Origin: Bacteroidota bacterium
Lineage (GTDB): Bacteria; Bacteroidota; Ignavibacteria; UBA10030; UBA8401
Reading direction: 5' to 3'
Length of the DNA stretch: 64,000 nt
NCBI GenBank assembly: GCA_041658205.1
Contig: JBBAAO010000004.1
Location: 1-64,000 of the forward strand
Part shown: piece after piece, positions 28,120-36,747 of the stretch
Position numbering within the stretch: position 1 is the stretch's first letter
How the letters are laid out: every line of letters starts with the position of its first letter
The notes under the pieces: model-generated
The model's input: only the letters and a program-made list of their open reading frames with translations
The model's database searches: none
What the model was told of the DNA's origin: nothing
Program-made: the position numbers and the translations under genes

Positions 28120-28284
28120 ACCTAACGGACTGAAACTAAACTGCGTGCAAACGTTCCAGCGCGGTGGACTGTGTTTTTAAATTGCTGATAACTATCGCTG
28201 TCGTAAATTGCCATTTGAGAACTCAACACTCAAAACTCAGAGCGCGTCGCGGTTTGCACGTCATGTTTGAGTGACTGGTTAGCC
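28120..28284 (-). repeat. attC 8
   Basis: Boxes ACCTAAC/GTTAGCC; arms AAACTGCGTGCAAAC and GTTTGCACGTCATGTTT matched; loop class III. Site of a family A gene-less cassette. Confidence 0.96.
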
Positions 28285-28463
28285 CGCTGAAACTATTTTT
28301 TGAAACGCTATATTGTTGGCGGCTGATGTAAAATACAATTATTGAAAACCACAAAACTTGAATAATAGAAACTAATTTTTTGTTTTAACTTTTTGGCATC
28401 AACTGAGCTCGCAAACTTTTACAAAACTCGACTTTGATTTACATTTTTGCCGCCAACAATGCG
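28285..28463. repeat. Gene-less cassette, family A (divergent copy)
   Basis: Keeps the family frame (CCCGCTGAAACTATTTTTTG at the left, GTTGGCGGC / GCCGCCAAC as inner inverted repeat, GCGGG at the right), but the centre differs from the other copies. No gene is visible. Confidence 0.7.
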
Positions 28464-28628
28464 GGCTAACGGACTGGAACTAAGCCGCGTTGCGAATGCT
28501 TTTGCGGCCTCGGTGCCCGATTAAATTTAAAATGCAGTTTCGTATCGTAAGTTGTGTGTAGATCAGTTGACACTTGATAAGAAAATCGCCGCCGCGTTCG
28601 CAACGTCGGCTTGAGTGACTGGTTAGCC
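28464..28628 (-). repeat. attC 9
   Basis: Boxes GGCTAAC/GTTAGCC; arms AAGCCGCGTTGCGAA and TTCGCAACGTCGGCTT matched; loop with TTTTGCGGCC. Site of the cassette 28638-29042. Confidence 0.96.
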
Positions 28629-28637
28629 AGCGTTACA

Positions 28638-29042
28638 TTAATTAATCCAAGATTCACCTGATATGATGCCGGCCAATTTTGTTTCAACATATCTCGCATA
28701 ATTGTTTATAACTTCTCTTTTATTATCAACATTGAAAGATAAATTGAGCTTTGAAAATTCATCGTCAGTTTTGAACATATCATTGATCGATATGAATACT
28801 TTCTCATTAAACGACTTGTAAATAAATGGAAAATACTTTGGATATAATCTTGTGATATTACACTCCATTATTCCGCCAGTATATGCCTTAAGTATAATAT
28901 GGATAACTCTATTTCGCTTCTTGGATCTGAATATTACTCCATACTCAGGGCCGGCATCATACGATTCTTTTGAGTACTTCAACGATACTAAATAGGCAAA
29001 TGCTTTTTCGACTTCTTCAAGCACATCAGTTTTTGTCTTCAT
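28638..29042 (-). CDS. Small cytoplasmic protein, unknown
   Basis: A 134-residue protein not recognised. It has no signal peptide or membrane segment and is probably cytoplasmic with mixed alpha/beta structure (EYGVIFRSKKRNRVIHIILKAYTGGIMECNITRL in the centre). Size and fold class resemble the immunity-like or stand-alone small proteins often found in cassettes, but nothing diagnostic is present. The gene starts 30 bp from the cassette edge. Confidence 0.55.
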   Translation of the reverse strand: MKTKTDVLEEVEKAFAYLVSLKYSKESYDAGPEYGVIFRSKKRNRVIHIILKAYTGGIMECNITRLYPKYFPFIYKSFNEKVFISINDMFKTDDEFSKLNLSFNVDNKREVINNYARYVETKLAGIISGESWIN

Positions 29043-29072
29043 ACTTAATATTGTAGAATGCTATTCAACGCT

Positions 29073-29237
29073 GGCTAACGGACTGGAGCTAAGTTGCGTG
29101 GTAACGTTTTTACGCGAACGCGACCTTGATTAATTAATTTAAAACTGCTTCTGTCGTATGTTGTACTTAAATATTACAACTTTGAATACAAAAATCGCGT
29201 TCGCGGTTACCACGTCAACTTGAGCGACTGGTTAGGT
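29073..29237 (-). repeat. attC 10
   Basis: Boxes GGCTAAC/GTTAGGT; arms AAGTTG/CAACTT; loop class I. Site of the barrel cassette 29244-29780. Confidence 0.97.
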
Positions 29238-29243
29238 TGCAGT

Positions 29244-29780
29244 TTAAAAGTTACCGAATAATGCACCAAGTGTTATTCCGTAAACATTGAATCCTTGATT
29301 GAATTCAGAAAAACCTCCCAAGTACATTCCGAAATATTGAAACCTAAGTTCTAAATCTAATTCTACAATATTGGTAGAATACTTCTCAGAAATGAAATCA
29401 TATTCATTATCTAACAACTTATAAACAATAATTTTTCCTCGTTTAATCAATTCACCTTTGCCTATACCATATTTTCCGTTTATCAATAATTCAGGAAGAT
29501 TTCGAAATGGTTGAATTGATATTCCAACTAAATATGAATATGAAGTAATTTTTTCAGGAGGTTCTATTAATGCAAATTCATTATTTCTTGTTCTATCAAC
29601 TTTAAAAAGAAGATGATAATAACTTACTGAAACGCCAAGTCGTGCTACAGTTCCTCCTTGAGATTCTTGATAACCTCCACGAGACAACCCAAATCCCATA
29701 TTTCCGTATGCAATAAACTTTTCTAAGTCTTGACAGAAAGCATTAATTGTGAACAATATCAACAAACAAATTATCTTCAT
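29244..29780 (-). CDS. Probable outer-membrane beta-barrel protein
   Basis: A 178-residue exported protein. A signal peptide (MKIICLLILFTINAFCQ) precedes alternating hydrophobic/polar strands typical of a small beta-barrel (for example YGNMGFGLSRGG, LELRFQYFGMYLGGF) and a C-terminal aromatic (FGNF). It is a clear paralogue of 43577-44113, of identical length, about two thirds identical by eye, carried by a different attC type. No enzymatic motif. It is probably inserted in the outer membrane. Confidence 0.65.
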   Translation of the reverse strand: MKIICLLILFTINAFCQDLEKFIAYGNMGFGLSRGGYQESQGGTVARLGVSVSYYHLLFKVDRTRNNEFALIEPPEKITSYSYLVGISIQPFRNLPELLINGKYGIGKGELIKRGKIIVYKLLDNEYDFISEKYSTNIVELDLELRFQYFGMYLGGFSEFNQGFNVYGITLGALFGNF

Positions 29781-29798
29781 AGTGTGATGTTTACTGCA

Positions 29799-29962
29799 AC
29801 CTAACGGACGGGAGCTAACCTGCGTGGTAACGTTCCAGCGCGAGGGATTCTGTTTTTAAATTTAAAATGATGTCGCGTATCGTAAGTTGTCATTTGAGAA
29901 CTCAACACTTAAAACTCAAAGCGCGTCGCGGTTACCACGTCAGGTTGAGCGACTGGTTAGCC
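29799..29962 (-). repeat. attC 11
   Basis: Boxes ACCTAAC/GTTAGCC; arms AACCTG/CAGGTT; loop class III; GGACGGGAGC in place of GGACTGGAGC. Site of the cassette 29977-30378. Confidence 0.97.
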
Positions 29963-29976
29963 GGCTTACAGTTATA

Positions 29977-30378
29977 TTATTTAGCATTTAGAAACAGTTC
30001 AGTAAATGTTGAATCAAAATATACCCATAGTGAAACAGAAATAACCAATACGCTTATGGTTATTACATAATCCAAATAGGATTCCTTTTTTACATTATCG
30101 ATACCGCTAAACTCTTTCACTATATCTCTATACTTCTGTTTCCAGAAGAACAAATAATACTGAATAAGAGCAGAGACTATTAACATCGATATTCCAATGG
30201 TCTTGTTAACAACTATGATAGGATGGTTGATAATTAAAGATATTAGGTCAAAAATCGTCCATAAATTTAACCAAAATATTAAAGCCATTCCAAGTGTAGA
30301 TCCAAATTCTGGATCAATAGAATTAAAACTAAGACTGATCTTATAATGTCTATAAAATAAATATCTCCACATTTTCAT
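29977..30378 (-). CDS. Small integral membrane protein, unknown
   Basis: A 133-residue membrane protein not recognised. Four hydrophobic helices are visible (MALIFWLNLWTIFDLISLII; TIGISMLIVSALIQYYLFFW; YVITISVLVISVSLWVYF, plus a weak N-terminal one), with a basic loop KQKYRDIVKEFSG between. It lies 28 bp from the cassette edge. No motif suggests a transported substrate or enzyme. Confidence 0.6.
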   Translation of the reverse strand: MKMWRYLFYRHYKISLSFNSIDPEFGSTLGMALIFWLNLWTIFDLISLIINHPIIVVNKTIGISMLIVSALIQYYLFFWKQKYRDIVKEFSGIDNVKKESYLDYVITISVLVISVSLWVYFDSTFTELFLNAK

Positions 30379-30406
30379 TTTAACTCGTACAATATATTTT
30401 TAAGCC

Positions 30407-30569
30407 GGCTAACGGACTGGAGCTAAGCTGCGTGCAAATGTTCCAGCGCGTTGATTATATTTTTAAATTAAAAACGAAGTCGCGTGTACAATGTTGTGTT
30501 TAGATTTCTCAACTCAATCAGTTCAAGAGCGACGGTGATTTGCACGTCAGCTTGAGCGACTGGTTAGGT
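30407..30569 (-). repeat. attC 12
   Basis: Boxes GGCTAAC/GTTAGGT; arms AAGCTGCGTGCAAAT and GATTTGCACGTCAGCTT; loop class III variant, same subtype as attC 7 and 38. Site of the YkvA cassette. Confidence 0.97.
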
Positions 30570-30580
30570 GGCAGACGGTG

Positions 30581-30964
30581 TTATTTCTTTTTACGTTTCT
30601 TCCACAATTTATATTTTTTAATGTCTTCACCAATCGATTTTAATACCCACATTATTACAGCGGCATCATCAATTAAACCACCAGGTAAAAAATCTGGAAT
30701 TAAATCTATTGGCGTAATCAAATACACCAATGCGACTATAATTAGTATTAAAGTCTTTGTTGGTATTGTCGTGTATTTACCCGAATACCACGCCTTCAGT
30801 ATTTCCAGTAACAATTTTAAATCTTTGAGAAAAGATTTCACTTCAATCGGATATTTTTGTGTGTAACTACCAACGGCTGCCAAAAGTCTTTTAATCTTTT
30901 TAGGATTTGAAAGATAATCAGTCGCTTGTTTATAATACCTTGTTAATCCTGTTGGTTTCGCCAT
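30581..30964 (-). CDS. YkvA/DUF1232-family membrane protein
   Basis: A 127-residue protein from the ATG at 30964, preceded by AAGAAG; the frame upstream is only attC translation. The central hydrophobic block LILIIVALVYLITPIDLIPDFLPGGLIDDAAVI is the DUF1232 (YkvA) signature, with the invariant PxDLIPD. The C-terminal tail is strongly basic (KKYKLWKKRKKK). The biochemical role of this widespread family is not established. It is usually chromosomal, so its presence as a cassette is notable. Confidence 0.88.
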   Translation of the reverse strand: MAKPTGLTRYYKQATDYLSNPKKIKRLLAAVGSYTQKYPIEVKSFLKDLKLLLEILKAWYSGKYTTIPTKTLILIIVALVYLITPIDLIPDFLPGGLIDDAAVIMWVLKSIGEDIKKYKLWKKRKKK

Positions 30965-31003
30965 AACTACTTCTTTAAATAAAATGAAATACCTGTTACT
31001 GCC

Positions 31004-31168
31004 ACCTAACGGACTGGAGCTAAGCTGCGTGGCGATGTTGTACCGCGGACGCAACGTTGATTAATTTTCCGATCACTATCGATGACGTATGTTGTGTTGA
31101 ACTTTTTCAACTTTGAATAACAAATTTGCGGCCGCGATCGCCACGTCGGCTTGAGCGACTGGTTAGAA
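31004..31168 (-). repeat. attC 13
   Basis: Boxes ACCTAAC/GTTAGAA; arms AAGCTGCGTGGCGAT and GATCGCCACGTCGGCTT matched but for one wobble; loop class II. Site of the cassette 31203-31673. Confidence 0.96.
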
Positions 31169-31202
31169 CACACGCGGTAGAATATTAGATTAACAAATCT
31201 TC

Positions 31203-31673
31203 TTACCGGATTTCCCACGGTTTCCCATTAATTTGGAGTGGATACTTTAAATACAAACCTATTTCTTTAATACTTGATTTTTCTTTTCGTGAGGTGTACT
31301 CATAATATGGAAATAGGTAAAATCCTATAAATGGAGTTACGCTCAAACCAATATCTGTTTCTCCATTCTCCAAAATCCAAGTGGGGCCGACAGATAAGCC
31401 AACCGATGTTGAAGTAGAGCTACCTTGAGCTCCCAAGTGGATTTTCTTTCTACCATTCCAGTAATTGATATCCAAAACAATGCCATATAAAGCACTTTTA
31501 CTACCTTCTCCTGTAAGACTAACTTCGAAACCATATGTGAAACCACCATTTTCAGAGAATATATATCCTAATTTAATCCCGGGATTCAACCATATACGTG
31601 ATTGTGAAAAAAGTTTATTTGAATTGAAAAACATCGTTGTAATAAAAATAAAGAAGATGGATATAAGTTTCAT
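31203..31673 (-). CDS. Probable outer-membrane beta-barrel protein
   Basis: A 156-residue exported protein. The signal peptide is MKLISIFFIFITTMFFNSNKLFSQ. Strand-like repeats follow (IKLGYIFSENGGFTYGFEVSL; TSTSVGLSVGPTWILEN; GLSVTPFIGFYLFPYYEY), as in small outer-membrane barrels. The C-terminus PWEIR lacks the usual final aromatic, so it may be slightly truncated or periplasmic-ended. Unknown ligand. Confidence 0.6.
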   Translation of the reverse strand: MKLISIFFIFITTMFFNSNKLFSQSRIWLNPGIKLGYIFSENGGFTYGFEVSLTGEGSKSALYGIVLDINYWNGRKKIHLGAQGSSTSTSVGLSVGPTWILENGETDIGLSVTPFIGFYLFPYYEYTSRKEKSSIKEIGLYLKYPLQINGKPWEIR

Positions 31674-31722
31674 CTTATCCTCACGATCAATGCAAACAAC
31701 TACGAATTAAATATTTCGTGTG

Positions 31723-31887
31723 TTCTAACGGACTGGAGCTAACCTGCGTGGTAACGTTTTTACGCGGACGCAAGCTTGATTGATTAATTTAAAACCATTT
31801 CTGTCGTATGTTGTGCTTAGATATTTCAACATTGAATACAAAAATTGCGGCCGCGGTTACCACGTCAGGTTGAGCGACTGGTTAGGC
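31723..31887 (-). repeat. attC 14
   Basis: Boxes TTCTAAC/GTTAGGC; arms AACCTG/CAGGTT; loop class II. Site of the cassette 31896-32411. Left box belongs to the neighbouring barrel cassette, whose right tag is GTTAGAACACACG. Confidence 0.97.
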
Positions 31888-31895
31888 AGCGCGTA

Positions 31896-32411
31896 TTAAG
31901 TATGATCCTCGATTTCGACTGATAGATTAAGTATGCGATAAATAGCATCCATTAATTGCATGGCATCATTATGAACTTTCTTGATTGAATTGAACCCGCA
32001 GGAATAAATGGTAATTGAATCTCCATCTGTTAATAATACCTTCATCTTGCCAGTGAATGTGTAGTAATTAATCGCAGATATAGAGAATACTACATTACTT
32101 ATCGATTCCTTATCAATAGTTGTATTAGAAGAATACTCCTTAAATATTTCTTTTGTCTCAACAACAATCTGATCATTCTCTATTGTTATAGAGATTGGGG
32201 CAGTTTCGTTAAAGGACCAAGTAACCATGACCATGACAAACATGGAAATGATTGATACAATAATCATGATTTCATGGTAATCAGAAAGAATGAGTCCCCA
32301 TATCAACCCAGGTATAATTATCACGAATCCAATCCACCAGTAGTTTTCGGATTCATCCAAAAGAGCCATGAATTTTGTCTTGGTGTCTTCGTAGACTACA
32401 TATTTTTGCAT
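31896..32411 (-). CDS. Membrane protein with PH-like domain, unknown
   Basis: A 171-residue protein. Two adjacent transmembrane helices (~25-70; YWWIGFVIIIPGLIWGLILS and IMIIVSIISMFVMVMVTWSF) are followed by a ~95-residue soluble domain with a strand pattern like bacterial PH-like domains (ISITIENDQIVVETKEIFKEY ... KMKVLLTDGDSITIYSCG). It is probably an inner-membrane protein with a cytoplasmic domain. No catalytic motif. Confidence 0.55.
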   Translation of the reverse strand: MQKYVVYEDTKTKFMALLDESENYWWIGFVIIIPGLIWGLILSDYHEIMIIVSIISMFVMVMVTWSFNETAPISITIENDQIVVETKEIFKEYSSNTTIDKESISNVVFSISAINYYTFTGKMKVLLTDGDSITIYSCGFNSIKKVHNDAMQLMDAIYRILNLSVEIEDHT

Positions 32412-32442
32412 ATCAATATCTGTAGAGTGTTTATTTCGCGCT

Positions 32443-32606
32443 GCCTAACGGACTGGAGCTAAGCCGCGTTGTAACGTTCCAGCGCGCCGCGATTGATTAT
32501 TAATTTGCTGATAACTATTTCTATCGTAAGTTGTCATTTGAGAACTCAACACTCGCAACTCAAGCGCGGGCGCGGTTACAACGTCGGCTTGAGCGACTGG
32601 TTAGCC
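32443..32606 (-). repeat. attC 15
   Basis: Boxes GCCTAAC/GTTAGCC; arms AAGCCGCGTTGTAAC and GTTACAACGTCGGCTT matched, a subtype seen once; loop class III. Site of a family A relative. Confidence 0.96.
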
Positions 32607-32831
32607 CGCAATGGAAATTAAATCGCAGACTGTTTTGACTTTGTACGACATCTTTAAAGAACACAACTATTTAATTTACAGAAATTGTTGGCGGTTGGTG
32701 TAGCCATGTTAAATTGAACAACAACTTTTGAATGTTAAAGAACGATTTGTTTCTATTTCTTGTTGCTTAAACAAAACTCGATTTATAAACCTCGCTCGCC
32801 CCATATTTTACTTTTGCCGCCAACAATTGCG
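32607..32831. repeat. Gene-less cassette, family A (long divergent copy)
   Basis: A 225-bp relative of family A: it keeps GTTGGCGGTTGGTG, TTGAACAACAACTTTTGAATG and the right end TTGCCGCCAACAATTGCGGG, but has a different left third. The inner inverted repeat is TTGTTGGCGG/CCGCCAACAA. No gene is visible. Confidence 0.7.
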
Positions 32832-32996
32832 GGCTAACGGACTGGAGCTAACCTGCGTGGTAACGTTTTTACGCGGACGCAAGCTTGATTAATTTGCTGA
32901 TAACTATCGCTACCGTATGTTGTGTTTAGAAATTTCAACATTGAATACAAAAATTGCGGCCGCGGTTACCACGTCAGGTTGAGCGACTGGTTAGCC
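32832..32996 (-). repeat. attC 16
   Basis: Boxes GGCTAAC/GTTAGCC; arms AACCTG/CAGGTT; loop class II. Site of the lipoprotein cassette 33004-33693. Confidence 0.97.
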
Positions 32997-33003
32997 TGCA
33001 CAT

Positions 33004-33693
33004 CTATTTTAAATTATAACTTTTCAATTCCATCACTGCTAATAAATATGGTATTCGTGTTGATGTAGAGAAACCATACGCTTCAATTTTTGCAACACCT
33101 TTCTCAGAAACATAAGCAATCTCATAACCAATTGTGAGTACTGATGGGATATTCATGCTATCAATTCCATATATATTTTTATTGGTAACATATTTATAAC
33201 AGTTAAATTCTCCAGCTACTACGAGAATATTGCTGTTTATCGATTCAATGGTAGTCGTATCATAGGTTGTTTGATTAAATACTGATGGGAATAAATATTT
33301 CGAATTTACTGAAGCAGGATATTTATAGGTCAACAATAGAGACTCTCTAATAATAGAGCCAGAATCTCTATGTGAGTATACTTCATAATAACCGTCATTT
33401 TTTTCAATTGCCAACTTCGATATACTATTTGAGGCTTTTGCAGTATCCTCATTAATAATATAGAATTGGTCAGTTGCAATCATTGTATCGCGCAATATCC
33501 TTCTATAATAATTATACGATTCAGTGACATTTCCATTCTTATTATATATCCTAAAATTATAAGTCCATGAATTACCGATTGATAGATTCATCCGTGGTAC
33601 AGCTGCCGGACCACTTCGAATATCTACAACATTTTCTTTACAACTCTGCAAGAACATTACAACAAGTATTGAAACAAAAATCACTTTTTTCAT
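33004..33693 (-). CDS. Lipoprotein, unknown function
   Basis: A 229-residue exported lipoprotein. The signal peptide MKKVIFVSILVVMFLQSC gives the lipobox LQSC. The body is beta-rich and starts with MNLSIGNSWTYNFRIYNKNG, a motif (GNSWTY/GTSWQF/GNEWTF) that recurs in other cassettes of this array (24902-26317 and 42226-43047), hinting at a shared domain. No enzymatic residues are evident. It starts 24 bp from the cassette edge. Confidence 0.65.
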   Translation of the reverse strand: MKKVIFVSILVVMFLQSCKENVVDIRSGPAAVPRMNLSIGNSWTYNFRIYNKNGNVTESYNYYRRILRDTMIATDQFYIINEDTAKASNSISKLAIEKNDGYYEVYSHRDSGSIIRESLLLTYKYPASVNSKYLFPSVFNQTTYDTTTIESINSNILVVAGEFNCYKYVTNKNIYGIDSMNIPSVLTIGYEIAYVSEKGVAKIEAYGFSTSTRIPYLLAVMELKSYNLK

Positions 33694-33717
33694 ATTATTG
33701 GAATAGCTGATTGTGCA

Positions 33718-33882
33718 GGCTAACGGACTGGAGCTAAGTTGCGTGGTAACGTTTTTACGCGAACGCGACCTTGATTAATTTGCTGATAACTGTTTGAATC
33801 GTATGTTGTGCTTAAATATTTCAACTTGGAATACAAAAATCGCGTTCGCGGTTACCACGTCAACTTGAGCGACTGGTTAGGG
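33718..33882 (-). repeat. attC 17
   Basis: Boxes GGCTAAC/GTTAGGG; arms AAGTTG/CAACTT; loop class I. Site of the cassette 33877-34359. Confidence 0.97.
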
Positions 33883-34359
33883 CGCCTTACGATAAAAACG
33901 TCCTTGGTACAGAGAATATATTTCTGTAAAGTTAGCGCTTGTATCATTGGGATCATTATAATTATCAATTGTTATTTCATACGAACCTGGTTCGATTTCT
34001 TTTTTAGATTTAATATTCTTTATCACTGTTTCTGAATATGGACCATTTCTGTCTATAACCTCGATATTACCTTCCAAATTCAACGATAGTAAATATCCCT
34101 CCTGATAAGCATCGGGATAATATGAAATAAACACTAAAATTAGATTTTTTGAGATCCGATGATATAGATAATTGTTTATTGGTTTTACCTTATTTGATTT
34201 TATGTCAAATAAAGATTTGGCTTTGCCATATCCTTTCGATTCTAAAAAAATAGATATTTTTTTATCAGTCAGAATCTTAAACCCTATATTTGAGTATCTT
34301 TTGGATTGACTTTCCGATATTGTTAATAAAAAAAGTATGCTAATTACTATTCGTATCAT
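33877..34359 (-). CDS. Exported protein, unknown function
   Basis: A 160-residue protein with a signal peptide (MIRIVISILFLLTISESQS). The rest is beta-rich without a recognised domain (KILTDKKISIFLESKGYGKAK; NLEGNIEVIDRNGPYSE). The gene begins 11 bp from the cassette edge. Its TAA stop codon (33877-33879) lies in the R'' box, so attC 17 ends the gene. Function unknown. Confidence 0.6.
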   Translation of the reverse strand: MIRIVISILFLLTISESQSKRYSNIGFKILTDKKISIFLESKGYGKAKSLFDIKSNKVKPINNYLYHRISKNLILVFISYYPDAYQEGYLLSLNLEGNIEVIDRNGPYSETVIKNIKSKKEIEPGSYEITIDNYNDPNDTSANFTEIYSLYQGRFYRKAP

Positions 34360-34370
34360 ATTTTTAGGCG

Positions 34371-34535
34371 CCCTAACGGACTGGAGCTAACCTGCGTGGT
34401 AACGTTTTTACGCGGACGCAATGCCGATTAACTCGCCGATTACTAAATATGTTGTATGTTGTGTTTAGAATTTTCAACTTTGAATACAAAAATTGCGGCC
34501 GCGGTTACCACGTCAGGTTGAGCGACTGGTTAGGC
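34371..34535 (-). repeat. attC 18
   Basis: Boxes CCCTAAC/GTTAGGC; arms AACCTG/CAGGTT; loop class II. Site of the RibD-like cassette. Confidence 0.97.
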
Positions 34536-34648
34536 GCACACATCGAATTCGTGCATTCACGAACTGACCTGCTTTTGCGTGGTGTGTCCCAAACCATCTT
34601 TATCTTTATCCTACTCTCTTCATCTGTTCTCGTCGCTTGAAATCGGCT

Positions 34649-35236
34649 TCACTCTTTGGGTCGGATGGGTGTCTCCCCTGACGGTTCGTAGTTAGCAATA
34701 ATAATCCCTGTTGTCGAAACTTCGGTTCTAACGAGTCTAAAAGTGCTAATTGGCGTACCGGGTCCAAATAGATGTTGGCCACTCCCGATTACTACCGGGA
34801 AGGTCAAGATGTAAATCTTGTCAATCAATCCTTCGACAAGAAGTGGTGGATAGAGTGAAGCGCTGCCTTGGATGAGTAGGTCGCGACCTTCACTTGCCTT
34901 TAGTTTCTTTATATCATCTATTCCGCGAAGTCTGAATGTGTTATCCCAAGCAAAAGTATCTTCTCTGTGCGTCAACACATACTTGTTTGCTTTTGCAATA
35001 CCTTCGGCGATGACAAAACCTTTTGTGTGATGTGGCCAATAGCCGGCAAATACATCGTAAGTTTTACGGCCTAAAAGCAGGTCGAAGGGTGCTCCAAATA
35101 TGCTGTCATAAACTGCCATAGCCTTGTCATCCCAGAACGCTGGGGACCAGCCCTGCTTAAAGTAGTCAGATGGCGTGTTCGGATCTTGGATAACACCATC
35201 CATCGTTTGACGGACTGCGAGAGTAATCTTTCTCAT
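34649..35236 (-). CDS. Dihydrofolate reductase family (RibD C-terminal domain) protein
   Basis: A 195-residue protein of the RibD C-terminal/DHFR superfamily (YyaP/YwjB-like). Visible family features are the N-terminal strand RKITLAVRQTMDGVI, LLLGRKTYDVFAGYWP (the nucleotide-binding GRKTY), DLLIQGSASLYPPLLVEGLIDKI and the late VVIGSGQHLFG. Such proteins are NAD(P)H-dependent reductases of uncertain substrate, not proven trimethoprim-resistance enzymes. The sequence is visibly less AT-rich than neighbouring cassettes and has a long 107-bp leader, suggesting a recent, separate source and perhaps its own promoter. Confidence 0.88.
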   Translation of the reverse strand: MRKITLAVRQTMDGVIQDPNTPSDYFKQGWSPAFWDDKAMAVYDSIFGAPFDLLLGRKTYDVFAGYWPHHTKGFVIAEGIAKANKYVLTHREDTFAWDNTFRLRGIDDIKKLKASEGRDLLIQGSASLYPPLLVEGLIDKIYILTFPVVIGSGQHLFGPGTPISTFRLVRTEVSTTGIIIANYEPSGETPIRPKE

Positions 35237-35343
35237 ATCAATTCTCCTAGAATCAATTGTGCGATTTGAATTGGCGCGACGCCGGCATCTGCACTGGCAA
35301 GCCCCACACGAACGTGCTTCAACAAATCATTCCATCCAGGTGC

Positions 35344-35507
35344 GCCTAACGGACTGGAGCTAACCTGCGTGGTAACGTTTCAGCGCGCCGCGATTGTTTT
35401 TTAATTTGCTGATAACTGTTTGTATCGTAAGTTGTCATTTGAGAACTCAGCACTCAAAACTCAAAGCGCGTCGCGGTTACCACGTCAGGTTGAGCGACTG
35501 GTTAGGC
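35344..35507 (-). repeat. attC 19
   Basis: Boxes GCCTAAC/GTTAGGC; arms AACCTG/CAGGTT; loop class III. Site of the cassette 35519-35812. Confidence 0.97.
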
Positions 35508-35518
35508 AACATGGGAGC

Positions 35519-35812
35519 CTATGTTAAATATGTTATGAATTCTTTTACACTTTGGGCAATTATCTCATCCTTCTGGCTTTGATGATCCCAAAATCTAACA
35601 GTACCATCGCACACTCTAAGATAAAAATTGCCGTTATAATCTACTCCGATTATACACGCTTCTTTCTTCTTCCACCATGATGCCGAAAGAGGTCGCCAAT
35701 CCTTCTCTCTAATCAATAAAACAACATTGAATTGTCGATCCTTTATTATAAAAGTATTTTTGTAATAAAGAGTTAAAATGGCTTTATCAATTATGTCCAA
35801 TTCATTTTCCAT
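35519..35812 (-). CDS. Small cytoplasmic protein, unknown
   Basis: A 97-residue protein with no signal or membrane segment. The pattern WWKKKEACIIGVDYNGNFYLRVCDGTVRFWDHQS followed by a C-terminal helix (AQSVKEFITYL) is reminiscent of the second half of SMI1/KNR4 (SUKH) immunity-type proteins, where a gate strand precedes S.xEFL. This is a weak resemblance only. The ATG lies 3 bp from the cassette edge, so no promoter can be inside the cassette. Confidence 0.5.
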   Translation of the reverse strand: MENELDIIDKAILTLYYKNTFIIKDRQFNVVLLIREKDWRPLSASWWKKKEACIIGVDYNGNFYLRVCDGTVRFWDHQSQKDEIIAQSVKEFITYLT

Positions 35813-35815
35813 GTT

Positions 35816-35980
35816 GCCTAACGGACTGGAGCTAAGTTGCGTGGTAACGTTTTTACGCGAACGCGACCTTGATTAATTTGCTGAAAACTGTTTCTGTCGT
35901 ATGTTGTGCTTAAATATTTCAACTTTGAATACAAAAATCGCGTTCGCGGTTACCACGTCAACTTGAGCGACTGGTTAGCC
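35816..35980 (-). repeat. attC 20
   Basis: Boxes GCCTAAC/GTTAGCC; arms AAGTTG/CAACTT; loop class I. Site of a family A cassette, unusual because most family A copies have AAACTG-type arms. Confidence 0.97.
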
Positions 35981-36152
35981 CGCGCAACTATTTTTTTAAA
36001 CGCTACACTGCTGGCGGTTGGCGTAAGCCACGTTTAATTGAACAACAATTTTTGAAGGTTAAAGAACTGTTTATTTGTTTTTTTATTTTACAACAAAACT
36101 CAAATTGAACTGCAAAACTTGAGCAACATTTTATTTTGCCGCCAGCAGAGCG
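35981..36152. repeat. Gene-less cassette, family A
   Basis: A 172-bp copy: left end CGCGCAACTATTTTTTTAAA, inner inverted repeat CTGCTGGCGG/CCGCCAGCAG, right end AGAGCGGG. No gene is visible. Confidence 0.8.
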
Positions 36153-36317
36153 GGCTAACGGACTGGAGCTAAGCTGCGTAGCGACGTTTTTACGCGGACG
36201 CAACTTTGATTAATTTATTTAAAACTACCGCTGACGTATGTTGCGTTGAATTTTTACAACTTTGAATAACAAATTTGCGGCCGCGGTCGCTACGTCAGCT
36301 TGAGCGACTGGTTAGCC
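36153..36317 (-). repeat. attC 21
   Basis: Boxes GGCTAAC/GTTAGCC; arms AAGCTGCGTAGCGAC and GTCGCTACGTCAGCTT matched, a subtype seen once; loop class II. Its R'' box supplies the stop codon of the gene at 36312. Confidence 0.96.
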
Positions 36318-36551
36318 AGCCTGACTAAAATATTTTTTAATGACCAACTGAACTTGTTGCACCCCCTCATCGGATAGTATTACCGATTTCGCCTTTGTTT
36401 TTGGATCACTGATAAAACCTTTCGCGTGTAACCTGTCTAAAACATTCCAATCGTACGATTTCCACGATCTTTTTATTTCGCTGTCCTTAAAACTCGTTAG
36501 GTGTAACAATGCCAAAACGATTTCATCTACTTTTGATTCGTCTATATTCAT
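36312..36551 (-). CDS. DUF6429-family small protein
   Basis: A 79-residue protein; the ATG at 36551 follows GGAGGAAGCA, while an upstream TTG at 36563 overlaps that ribosome-binding site and is rejected. The sequence (KVDEIVLALLHLTSF, WKSYDWNVLDRLHAKGFISDP, AKSVILSDEGVQQVQ) matches DUF6429, small winged-helix-like proteins found in many bacteria. Its TAA stop lies in the GTTAGCC box of attC 21. Function unknown. Confidence 0.8.
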   Translation of the reverse strand: MNIDESKVDEIVLALLHLTSFKDSEIKRSWKSYDWNVLDRLHAKGFISDPKTKAKSVILSDEGVQQVQLVIKKYFSQAG

Positions 36552-36576
36552 TGCTTCCTCCAAACTTTTTAAGGCT

Positions 36577-36741
36577 GGCTAACGGACTGGAACTAAACTG
36601 CGTGCAAACGTTCCAGCGCGGTGGGTTGTGTTTTAAAATTGCTGATAACTATCGCTGCCATAAGTTGTTATTTGAGAACACAACACTCAAAACTTAAAGC
36701 GCGCCGCGGTTTGCACGTCATGTTTGAGTGACTGGTTAGGC
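36577..36741 (-). repeat. attC 22
   Basis: Boxes GGCTAAC/GTTAGGC; arms AAACTGCGTGCAAAC and GTTTGCACGTCATGTTT; loop class III. The only AAACTG-type site serving a gene-bearing cassette. Confidence 0.97.
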
Positions 36742-36747
36742 GGCAAA

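Noticed and set aside
28466..28699. A 77-codon minus-strand gene containing ANQSLKPT
   Set aside because: It is only the translation of attC 9 and the end of the neighbouring gene in another frame. Similar attC-derived frames occur at most sites, for example 35394-35582 and 49817-50005.
34649..35236. Classical trimethoprim-resistance dfrA/dfrB cassette
   Set aside because: The sequence matches the RibD C-terminal branch (YyaP/YwjB-like), not DfrA or the small DfrB family.
36003..36203. A small gene in the family A cassette
   Set aside because: The frame begins in an attC and is not kept in other copies of the same cassette; substitutions and indels do not respect it.
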